From: Sarcocystis neurona
Taxonomy: Eukaryota > Apicomplexa > Conoidasida > Eucoccidiorida > Sarcocystidae
Assembly: GCA_000727475.1 (NCBI GenBank)
Contig: KL647296.1
Span: 439,991-503,990 of the forward strand
Direction: 5' to 3'
Length of the DNA stretch: 64,000 nucleotides
Part shown: piece by piece, positions 26,201-37,600 of the stretch
Numbering within the stretch: the stretch's first letter is position 1
How the letters are laid out: each line of letters begins with the position of its first letter
The notes under the pieces: generated by a model
Told to the model about the DNA's origin: nothing
What the model saw: the letters and a program-made list of their open reading frames with translations, nothing else
Databases searched by the model: none
Program-made: the position numbers and the translations under genes

Positions 26201-27866
26201 AGATGATATATGGCTCCCGCACCTCCCGCCGTGGTTATTCTGCGCTCGAAGTGTTGGTCCTTGCTAAACGACTGCTGCAAGACACACAAGAAAAGTGGTA
26301 CCACAGCACAAGATCTATTCACTAAACGAAATGCACGTAAGCTTTGTGCTGCCCTCCTAAGTTATTCATATCATTATCAGTTATACCTAATTTATGACCT
26401 GGCCCTTCTCTTCAAGCAAATGCCGAGAGCGTACCACGTTCAGTACGGATTGGCCGGGCTACACTCTTGAAGCACTGGGAATTTTCAGCTAATATTTTGG
26501 CTTTGGTCTCCTCGTTTGGTAGCATAACGGAAAAAAATTCCCGTTGAATAGTTCAGAGCCAGCGTCGAATCCTGCCTTTGTGGCTCAAAAGTTCATGCCC
26601 CGAAAATATCGACGTCCTTCCAGGATATCTTTCCACGGCGTGCAGTCAGGACAACAGTTCAAAGACTCAGAATTACGGCCTCATATGACACGCGCCGGCT
26701 ACCACACAACTATTTCTCGCGGACGGGTGACAGCTTAGTCTGCAAGGATGCGTAATCTATGACACTGCCGCATTTCCTGCATCTTCTCCCCACGTACTGC
26801 CAACATCTAACTGAGTTGCCAGTTCACTTGAAGCTGAGTATCCTGTCTGCATGCTGCCGCCTCTTCAGCAGAGCAACTCTCGTACAGCACACCCCGCGGT
26901 CTCATGGTCAACCGTGAACTGGGTACCTACGCAGCTAACAAGAAGACTACAACATGGAGGCGTACACTCTGCCACTCATTTCAGGAGTTTTTCCGCAGAT
27001 CAGTAGTGGGCGTAGACACAAGACTGTTCAGTGAACCTCAAGATTGTTGAACACACGTTTTCAAGAACCCGACGCCCTTGGTCTGCAGGGGGATCGGGAA
27101 GTTGGCGGAATTCAGCAGCCAGCCCAACAGCGTAGAGACAGTGGTCGGCACATATTCCCGTTTGCATGGGTGCGACGCAGCCGGTACTCTCTCAGCTGAG
27201 GTCGCCACCTCTCATTCCGCGTCCACCCGATACATTGGGATTCACACCCTAAAAAGCAAGCCCGTCAATTCAAACTCGGAAACACTCTACATTTTGGGGA
27301 CTTTTGTGACTCAACACCTGCGCTGGGAAAGCTTTGTGACGCCCTTTTGAGCGTTTTTCCACCACACTTTTCAGGAGTTGCATCGCTCGGCGGCCTCTCG
27401 TTCACAGTTACACCTGCTCCACCACACTGTCGATTCGAAGTTACGGCCCCCGCACGGCTTGCGCGCAATAGTTCGTATTCCCCACCATATGCATGATGTT
27501 TCTCCAGCAAGCTCTAACACCTCTCCTCATGTGCCACTACGTTCCACAACGAATGATGCATTCTACTTGTAGCAGCAGTACATGTGAGTCGACCTGAGCC
27601 GATCACGCATTTCAAAGAAGCTCAGAAGTACTGCTGGGAGGAATCAAGTTATCCTACGTAGAGTCACCTGTGTTCTGGGGGGCGCGCACGTAGCAGTGCT
27701 TGCGCCAGCAGGAGTGTAACAGCAAGCTCCTGGCCGAGCAAAGCCATCGATTTTGGTCAGATCGGATCATTGCCACCAGGTGGACGACGCCGATAAAGGC
27801 GTCTCCATTCCTCGCTTCCCACGAATATCCCCAGTGTTCTCGGCACCACCAGAGCCGGCAAACAGA

Positions 27867-28054
27867 GTTCTTCATTCGCAACTTGTAGCCCATTCCCTGC
27901 ACACCTATTCCACATTACCCTGTTGAAGAATCGGTTCCACCGAAAGAGGCACAATTTCTCGTCTTCTACTCGCAACTTGTAGTCCATTCCCTGCACAACT
28001 GTTCCACATTATCCTATTGGAAAAATGGCTCCACCAGAAAAAGCACAAATTCTC
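27867..28054. repeat. 94-bp tandem duplication, two copies
   Basis: Copies 27867-27960 and 27961-28054 share cgcaacttgtag, ccattccctgcaca, tattccacatta in slightly altered form and gcacaa(t/a)ttctcgt. On the minus strand each copy contains an atgtggaa motif. It sits at the left margin of the inverted arm, near the first block that resembles the left-hand repeats. Confidence 0.88.
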
Positions 28055-28299
28055 GTGTCACCTATCACACCACAGCAGGAACTCAGAGAGGCATTACACC
28101 ACGATGTCTACGTACTTCGTTGTCATGGCATTGACTCACTGTCCTTTCGCCGCGCTCCACTATTCTAAAAACCACGTCCTCTTTTCTTAGACGTTCGACA
28201 AAATGTACTACATTTTTTCTCAAAATGGCCGCATACCCGGATCATGCACACTCTCCAGCGTGGTGATTCGTGAGTCCGGTGCGACCCTCCTCAAGTCGG

Positions 28300-28325
28300 T
28301 CAGTTCTGTTTGTCAACAGAACTGA
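28300..28325. other. Perfect hairpin, 11-bp stem and 4-base loop
   Basis: tcagttctgtt at 28300-28310 is followed by tgtc and then its exact reverse complement aacagaactga at 28315-28325. No T-run follows, and the surrounding region is decayed repeat. Confidence 0.7.
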
Positions 28326-28379
28326 TCCTGACAAACACCTGCACTAACCGTGCACGGCTTCCGATGGACGCGCTGAACG

Positions 28380-29015
28380 ATGCCATTGACCGCAGCTCCG
28401 AGCTTCCAGCCAGTGGTACCCATCACTCGTCACGGTAAAGGACGCACTGCCAGGCTAAACGCTCTGGGTAGTATCTTCAGACCGGGTTGCGTGTGCTGCC
28501 TTCACAATCTACAATGTAGATTTCCTGTATCCTCTGCTTCGACGCAGGTGGTGATCCCGGTCTACGCGGTGGGTAATAATTCGGAAGACGGATCAGACAC
28601 TCCTGCTGGGTCTAGTGTCCTTCTGGCCTCAGGTGTTATGGGCCGTCGCATACACCCGCAGGTAAAGAGAATTCCCCCTCTCTCTCACAGCCTATTCTAC
28701 TGTCGCCTATCCCAGTCCCCCCTTTCGAAGCATTACTACCCATCGGTCCCACCCCAGTCACCATATGCGTCGTACAACCTCTCTACAAGTTTTGCCCTGG
28801 CACAAGAGGATGAGTCAAAACGGTACTTCTATCAGGGAAGCCGAATGCAGCGTTGGTTTAGCGCCGACCAAGTGCAGAATATTTTCCTCTTTCCTACGAG
28901 ATACACGTGTCATCCAGTGCAGCACAAATCGCTTTCACGTGGCCGACTGCCTGAAATTTTGAACGAGCGGTCAGTGCCTCCGCCCATCCGCGCTCTGCAA
29001 CAGTCGGAAACCTAG
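28380..29015 (+). pseudogene. Open frame in an inverted-arm copy, possible coding relic
   Basis: An ATG-initiated + strand frame of 211 codons overlaps the repeat block at 28780-28840. No domain, signal peptide or membrane segment is recognisable. In the block itself the coding-type alignment with the 34 kb copy runs in a neighbouring frame (28765-28962, LPWHKRMSQNG against LPWHKWLRHNG), so this longer frame may be chance. It is listed because long open frames recur at this block in the repeat orientation. Confidence 0.2.
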
Positions 29016-32000
29016 TTACATGAACCGGACGAATTCCAGTTGACATCCTACCTTCGCCTCCCAACCCAAGATGTTCGGCTATCATTCATCTCCCACGTGT
29101 ACGTCCCCTTTACATTCTTTTTGAAAAATCCAATGGGTACCGCCTGTGGAGTGTCCACGCACACAAATGTTTGTCGTGAAGCAGCCGGCTTGTGAGCACG
29201 AGGATACCATTAGAGGGATACTGCGCAGTCACGTCGAAAACACAGCTAATCATTTTTTCTTCGCAGCGCTCATCACCTCGTGTGCGGCACAAGGGCGTAC
29301 GGCGGTGCACTCGATCCAATCTCGTCCACACCGCCTCTCGCAGAAGACCATCTGTATTGAGGCCACGCAAATGGGACCTCCTTGCCGCACAACACGTTCC
29401 ACCCCTTTAATATGTAACGGCAAATGGCAAATCGCTCCCAGCACATATTCTTCTTCCTACGAAGCTTGTGTAGCGCACTGGCGTGTATCTTCCAGAAAAC
29501 ACACAGGTGCCAAATCAATCATATCTCCTGGGGCCACACGCTCATGTCTCCTTGTCGCCACCGCCACACCTGCTGGTACGCAAACACGCACATTGACAGA
29601 AACTAACGTCTACGAGCTTTCTATGCGAGTTCTCTGGTTCCCTCAAGTCCTTTGTTATCGAGCAAATGTACACTGATGATAGTTGCGTCTCCACTCTATC
29701 GTTTCCCACAAATGCCTGTATTGTTTCTTTCCGCGTGTTTTTTCCCTCCCGGGAATGCGAGCAACGAGGTCCTCCAGTTCCGACGGGCAGTATTTTACTT
29801 CGAGCACCTGTCGACGTTACTCTTTTCGAACACTCATCTCAATCAGTCCGTGGTGCACAGCAGGACCAACCTACATCTCAGACAAACACCACAACACAAT
29901 GCGTACACCATTCTTTGCAATGGTAATGTTTCACTGGCAAAGCGCCTCACACTACTAGGCCGTAGGCCGCTTTCTTTTCTCTTGTCTATGTGGCAGGACG
30001 CATAGAACTCGTTTTCAGCAATGCCGCAGACACATCTTCTGCGCACTACACAGTGACTGTACAGTGTGGTGACCGATGACGCACCTCCCACACTCCTCAA
30101 ACCCCACTACGTCTGACAGTATACGAAAAACTCGCCAGTGAGCACACAACTTTTCCGGCCACGGCACCTTCCATGCCTCCAACTGACTCCATCCCTATGC
30201 CGGCTGCGTACACCACGGGCACCTCTGACCCTGAACACCTAGCTCCGAAATTCCATGATCGTGGTGAGGTCAATTTGCCTCCCAGGTAGTCTCCTCGCCA
30301 GGCTAAACCCTGATTTCGTCGCACCGACAGAAAAATCACCGTCAGCACGACGCCGCCTTCGTGGGTCGTCGAAGTCCACCGCACACAGTTTGCCCCAGCG
30401 AGCGCCCCACCACGTCTGCACCCTCTCTGTGTTCTCGGTTGCTTACACAACAGGAGAGAAGCTTATACGCATCGGAATCAAAGGTGCACTGCGTGAGTTG
30501 ACGGCCAATAACGTTCCGTGACACCCAGCACGGCACTTCAAGCTTTGGAAAACCTTTTCTCCTAAAGGGACACGACATATCCAAAGGTTATATCTCTTGA
30601 AATGCACTGTACAAGCTGGGTGCCGCTGTTTTTTACACAGGCTCCTTCATTATCTTTACGATCCTCACTTCCCATGTCTGTGATGGTCACAGCCTGCGCA
30701 GTGAGTATTCAGAGGTGACGAGCCAGTTACTACAACTTGGTTGAGGATGATTCTTACTTCTAACATTTTTGTCTGTCACCTTAAGCGACGGGAGAAAAGG
30801 GATGACACCGTAGCTGTCATTTCTTGACGTCATAGTTCCCACTTCCAATGCATCCGTCTTTATCATTTCCTCCCTAAAACGTTGCATCGCAGAACACTTG
30901 TGCAAGGTCTCTCCTGGCTCAGAGTGTTGCGCCGAAATCGTGCGTCTAGCTACAGGTGGACAGAAACGTCGGCGGAGCGCATGTCGAATGGAAGACGCTT
31001 TCCTGCTCTCTAAGCAGTGCTTGTGTCAACGAGGTCAGCATAAATCGCCTTCAACTCAACTTATTTCCCTGTTTATTGACCGAACTGTCACTGCCTCTGC
31101 GCAACAGCATGGGCCGTGCCTACCTCATGACATCTGAGCGTCCCTTCCCAACCCACAGCAGAACCGTCTTTCTCCCCTCACCGTATACTACCCTTCTTCC
31201 ATATTCGCCGTCAGAGATCTAGGAACTGTGTCCAGTAGTGTGTCTTCGGGCACAGCTATTCCTCGTAAAGCAACAACGCTCTGACGCATCACACGTGGCT
31301 GACGGTACAACCTTGTGGGGAACGGTTCATCTGGTGTCTGACGCAGAGCTCAGCACCAGCTGCGCGATAGGGCCCTACCATCTGACTCTCACTTCGACAC
31401 TATCCAACATTCCTACCGGTAGAATTGCTAGTCTCTCAAGCGGCTACTGCGGGGAACGCCGACCAATGACTCGACGCACCGAAGTTACTTTCTAGGCAAC
31501 ACGTACAACGCAAACCCTGAATACATCTCGTCCTCAAAGCACATCACCAAGGGACAAACCTACCTGCTGACATCTTGTGCCCACGTTTCACCCTCCACAC
31601 CACACCTGCGTCCTCTGTCACTCATGAGCATACCCTCTAGGGCGGCCCTTTCACTTCTACGTCACCAGGGTCACAACACCAAAACAGCACCTACGTTTTC
31701 TAGTTCCCCACTTGCAAATGCTTCAGTTGATCTCACCTGCTGAGTTACTCGCCACTAGCAATGACTGCGTCACTTCCTTAAGCCTTGCTTGTGTCCCTTT
31801 TCCCCAGGGTATTGTGTTGCCTTTTGAGTTACCTCGTCCAAATCGCACACGAATTTCCCGCCGGCACAGCTCACTCCCGCGGCAAATCAGACATAAGTAA
31901 TATCATCATGTCCGCCTGCTTTCATGAAGAAAAAAAAACACCTCATCACCAAGTGGCCCAGAAATAATCCTTGACGGAGCTCACCACCTGTTCTTTTATG

Positions 32001-33787
32001 AGCTACAGACATTGCAACTCTCCTTTTCCCAAAGTCGCACCTGCACCTGAACACGCAGTCCAGCATTGTGACTGCGGAACTACGTGTGTCCTCCTTCACG
32101 CCTTCAGTCAATTCTGCTCTTGTACGAACACGCTAGTCGGGGTCACCAACTCCATAATGATGGTACTTTCTTGATCACTAGTGGTTCCTTACCCTGTGGG
32201 GTTCTCACCAACCGTGCGCATCTCTGCGGGTTGAATTTCACGATCGTGCACTTCTTCGAGGAGACCACGCGCTTCAGTGTAGCCACCGGTTTCTATGGTA
32301 TCCCCTCTTGCTTCGTTAAGCATCCTCGTGATAACTGTTTGTGTGTCTCCTACACTCCCCTACAGGCGAGTGCATGCTGGTTTTCTCATGTGTTTCCCTC
32401 TGTCCTATATTTTATATAATGCAATAGAGTATCCAGTTCGCCCACCCTATGACACTCTTTTCCGGTGAGACGGTCACTACCAATACATCAACCTCCATCA
32501 CTCCCACCATGTTCACCATTCCTCGCACAACCCCTGCCCATGGTTTGCCCTGGAACATGCGACTGCATATCAGGTTAGTGCCTTTACCACACAGACCGAA
32601 CGTAGCGTTGCCGGAGTAGGCCAAGTGGGGAGGCCGTTCTTACGTATTACGCTCTGCATTTGTGCCGCCAAGTTCAACACGGATCGAGTTAACATCGCCT
32701 CATCCCTTTGGTACTCAGCCCCTCAGTTAGTGCCCCTGCGTCGGTGCCATCTGCGACTTTGGCAGAACACTTGCGTGGACCACGTCTATTCCCTATCAAG
32801 TCTTGCATCTGTTTTTAACACCCAGTGTCTTCTCCTTGACCTCCTTCGTGATTATCACAATTTTGTTTTCGTCTTGAGAAGTCCAAAAACTGCTGCCTAT
32901 AGCTTGTCTACACACAACGTCATTTCGAATGACGCAGAATGCACCGAGACTCAGTTGAATCCAACGCGAACACCGTCACAGACAGCCTGACAACTGTCCA
33001 TGTATTTCCTGTTGCAGTTGTCAACACCAGCTGCGTGAAACGAGGCCCCGATAACAACAAAACCACTCCTTTGGTTCCCACGAATAGCCCTGCTGTTTTC
33101 CACTGCGTATGGTCTCTTTTAGCGGTGCTGACGTTGGCCGTCGTTCAGTCTCGACCTGCACCAGCATTCTCTACACACCGACTTCGCAGTACCCCGCAGG
33201 ACATTAAACTCTACTAGAACAGACACACTTCTTTGTGTCTCACCGCGCGCTCTAGCTGCATATCAGATGGATGCGACACCACGCTGCGTACCTACCGCCT
33301 TGTCAAGGTAAGAACTCATCGTCAATTCGCTTGGCTCAACCACTCTGAGAGACAACCTATTTCCTTTTGTGAGCAAAAGGATGTATGACGCGATTCTTCT
33401 GGAAAGTCGCACATGCACAGTACGCACGCTACCCAGCCTGGTGCCTAAGGACCCACGTGCGAGCCTCCTGACGACGTCCCTGCCCCTCGTGACGCACAAG
33501 CAATTCACCCGTCATCGCCGCCTTCTCGATTATTGTCTTTCGTGGCGACTACTACTACCGCTCATGTGCGGGCCATCTGCACTACGCGCATCTCTGGCCC
33601 TAGACCTTCCTTAAAATTTGTGCCTTTCCGCCAACGCCACTCAGGCGGTTAGAGCGGTTTGCCTCCGTGGTGCGTCTTCTGCCCAGTCGAACCCGGACAG
33701 GCTTCAGAAGGGATACAAAAATAACCCTAGCACGTGAACCTCTGCGCGAGTTAACAAGGCACTCCCCACACACATCGCCACACCGAC

Positions 33788-34630
33788 GTGGGCCAACACG
33801 CCCACAGACGTCCCACTTCTCTGCTATGCGCACAATACAACAGGCTATATCCTGTCTACTGCAGCGAGCCTAGAACACATCAACGCCATCGGTGCCGCGT
33901 GTACGGCGAAAGTGGTGAACTCCTCCATGCAGCCCAACACCACACATCAACCCCTCGATCACCTCCCCCTTTCAACACACCCCACACAGAAAGGTTAATG
34001 TCTCTGACCTACACTTCCCAACCCGGACGCGGGTGCTGTCCCCTTCACACCCACGTCATGAGCATCGCCATTATCCTATCATTGCTCACGTGTGAAGATC
34101 ACTGCCTAGGCAATAAGTGTCCCCACATACGACGAAGCAGTCACTCTTATTTTGTTGACTACTGCTGTGGCTTCAGGCGCTGTAATCTGTCACACACGGC
34201 AACGAAAAAAGGCAGTACTCGACTCCTTCGTAACGTATCTTGCTTGCTGCAGTTAGAGTTTTCACTTTCGCGACATCGCTATCCATCATATCTGCGCCGG
34301 ACTCCGTGCGTCATACGACTTCTGCCCTGGCACAAGTGGTTGAGACACAATGGTGCGTCTAGCACACAGGTCCAACGCAGCGCTTTCGGGGCCTACGCCA
34401 AGCAGCGGAAGCCTCTCTATTCTTTTTGTGAAGCGTATGTCGCTGAATGGAACACAAGTCGCCTTCACGTCTACTCCTATCCCTGTTTCCTGACCAGAGA
34501 GCCTGTGACTCTGCGCGTCTCCCGTTTGCAGCGATCGGGCCCTAGGTGCACGCGCCATACCTGTTCCATATGGCGTCTTAGTGTCTCTCGCCGAACCACC
34601 TCGTCTTCGTGTTTCTTCTCTTCACAATGA
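33788..34630 (+). pseudogene. Longest open frame of the window (280 codons), in an inverted-arm copy
   Basis: The frame opens with GTG, not ATG, and runs through the conserved block 34300-34400. There it reads RRTPCV...LPWHKWLRHNGASS and lines up in frame with RRTPYV in copy C (minus strand) and with LRWQRWLKQNGAS at 36 kb. It is rich in Arg, Ser, His and Cys and shows no known domain. Introns were not resolvable. It may be a decayed exon of a repeated gene family; chance is not excluded. Confidence 0.25.
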
Positions 34631-37600
34631 ACTCCCACGCTTGTAAGGAAACGTGGGATGCGTCGCCTTTCTCACGACTATGGAGACAACAATTTTCTAG
34701 GAATCAGAAGGACTCAGAAAAGCCTGAGGCCACCACCGTCGCATCGATCTACTGAATGGCCCACGTTGTTCTTGAAGCTCACCTCCAGCTGCCTTTTGGG
34801 GCCCTGAGAACGGCCTGTCCAGTCCTTTGCTTCGCGTGAATATCCACTTTATTCTCTTCTGCGTGTTTGTTCGCCTGGTGCGGTCCTGGCAACGGGAGTT
34901 CTTCAGTCTCAATCTGTAACACCTTTTTTCTAAACACGGGTTCTTCTACTGCACCGCACGCTACACGTGCGATGAGACACTCAGAACGTCACGGTGTGCA
35001 CATACTTCGTTGTGTCACGTCTCACTGGCAAGTCGGCCCCCACCACTATTCGATGAACAGCACCTTCTTTTGTTGTGTATGCGACAGGGTGTATACCGTA
35101 TCATTTCAGTAAGGTCGCACTGGCACCGCATATACACTGTCCAGCAGAACAACTGCTGATCAACGTGCGACCCTGCACGAGCCTCCAACGGCTCTGGTTC
35201 TGCATGAGTACCTCACCCGTGAGCACGAGCCTACCACTGATTACGGCAGCCTCGTGACCACTACGAAACCCATCCCTGTGATAGTCACACAACCACGCGG
35301 ATCTCCGCCGTCAGAGATGATGACGTGTCGTCAGGTACGACCTTGACAATTCTTGGCACCGGCAGGAAAGTCCTCCTTAGCACCCCCACCTATTCGCGTG
35401 TCACCGAGGTCCACCGTACACAATGCATCTCACGGAGCTGGGACACCGCGGCTACACTCCCTCTGTTTTCGCTGCGACTTCCACGGCACAAAAGGCTGTA
35501 TATATCCGCCGCAATGAGAGTGGTACGAGTCACGGCCAAAGGCATCTGTGTGCCGTGAAAGCGAGAGACTACGAATCGCAGCACAGCTCCCTGCTTTCAG
35601 CCCTCGCCAGGCACTTTCTCTCGTGGGGGCCGGACACACCGACAGACAACAATTTCAGAGTTGCAGTCCATTTTGAATAGCACTTCCTACATCATCGTTC
35701 TCCGCCAGCCTCTTTTCCCAAAGGTGCTGCGCTCACACTCTAGGCAGTAAGTTTTTCCCCACAAGTCGAAAGAGTCACAGTCACTTGTGGTCACGGTCTG
35801 TAGAGTTAGTCTTCCTCTACGGAGGAGTCTCTCCTACTTGGTCGAGCTCGTTCTAGGCTCAACGTTTTTGATCTCTGTCTCATAGCAAAATGGTGCAAGT
35901 TGCATCCCCGTTGCGTCAAAGAATTATTATATTGTGTAACGTGAAAATTCTCTATTCCAACGCGTCCCTCTCCATCCTCTCGCCGTTGTTCACCAGACGT
36001 CGTGCAATATGTGTGCAGCATCTGCGCTGGCAGAGGTGGTTGAAGCAGAATGGTGCTTCTGCAGAGGGTCGAAAACAGAATATCGGAAGTCAGGTCAAAC
36101 ACAGGATCATTCCGTACACTTGTTGTACACAAACGCCATTGAAGGCTACAGAGAGCGCCTTCATGTCTTCTTTCGGACTTAAATTCCAACAGTTCGCCTA
36201 GTGTTTCTGCTTCGCCGGCCTCTGCAACGGACGGGTCTTACTTGCGCGGACAGTAACTATTCCATTGAAACCATAGGGTTCCTTCCGAACTCACAGCCAC
36301 TTTGTCTTCCGTCGCTTACAAGAAAGTACCATCCTTGCACATTCCTACTCGGGATTCCAGGCAGTGACGCTTGGAACACATTCACCCATACACTAATTCG
36401 CAACGAAACAGAGGAACTCCAGCACCCGAAAAGGTCTTTACTGCCCCAGTTACAGCCAATTCGCGTGCTCATCTGCGCCAGTGCGATACGAAGTCCCACA
36501 ACGACGACCTCTTCGCGAACACATCCGCCTTCCGCAGAATCGGCACTGTCTCAAGCGGGTACTACAAGGCTTCTTGCAGCACACAAGCTGGACCGCATCT
36601 ACGCTTGAAAACACCGACTACTAGCTTCACGTACAGAAGTTTCTTTCAAGACACCCCATACGAGGCACTTCTAATCTATGTGCTGGCCCTGCACTCTGAG
36701 TCCGTGCATAATTTCTGTTACCGTGTTCTCGTTCATCGCGGACGTCGTAACAAACCCAGCTCCTTCACACACATAATACCAGCTACTTCCTTACACAGAC
36801 GCGCATCCTTTCGTTCGTCCACCGTTTCTCCACGTCAGCAGGTTGTACACCGCATAGAACAGAGTCTGCCTTTCCTCTTTTCTCTAACTACCCACATTCC
36901 CGCGGAACTCCTTTTCTGAGTTGTTTACCACTAGCACAGATGGCCACGAAAGTTCATCAGCTTCAACCTGTACCGCCGCTTGCTGCACACACGCATTATC
37001 GTGTAAGGACAATCAGTTCCAGGAACACGTAAAAAGTTCTCCTGCTGTGCCACAGGCTTCAGCAACCGACCAGACAGACGTCGCATCACTTTCTTGTCAT
37101 GGTAATGTCCCTTATTCAGATCGTCACAGTACACAGCCCGACGCACTGTGTCATTTATTCTCGCAGGAGCTCCATTGCAAACGCGTCACAGCTGCACCTT
37201 TAACAAGCTGCCCGGCATCGTGACTGCTGACTCAGGTGAGTTCCCACGAGTCGAATGACTTATGTAAGATCAACTCACCCTTGGTCAACGTTCCTCCTAT
37301 TACTGTACCCTTGCTCTCGCTGCTGCTTTGGTCCCAACCCGCCACCAAATTCACCTTGCGTGCATATGAGCATTCCATTTTAACGAACATCTGCGTCCTG
37401 CCGTGCATCACACAATGCAGGGAACAGTACATCTCTGTGGCGCACCCTTGGCGTGAAGAAAACCTCACTTTTTGCAGTTCCAGTAAAAATATCGGAGCCC
37501 CGAACCCTCTGCACATAGAGTAAAATTCCTACATAAGCTATTTATCCTACTGTCTACGCCACCAGAGGAGTCGTCTCATAGTTTCCTCTGCTACATGCGC

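Larger units (their letters stand above)
13960..27650. other. Core between the two repeat arms; no recognisable gene
   Basis: About 13.7 kb in which I find none of the long-repeat anchors in either orientation. Open frames are short (maximum about 174 codons, at 23422-23946 on +, with no recognisable domain) and frequently overlap on opposite strands, as expected by chance. A minus-strand frame at 22673-23029 begins with a protein-like stretch but shows no motif I know. Base composition is less skewed than in the flanking arms. Supported content is a 97-bp tandem duplication and a short AT run. Confidence 0.5.

Noticed and set aside
32917..32933. Small palindrome gtcatttcgaatgac
   Set aside because: A stem of only about seven bases, common by chance in 64 kb.
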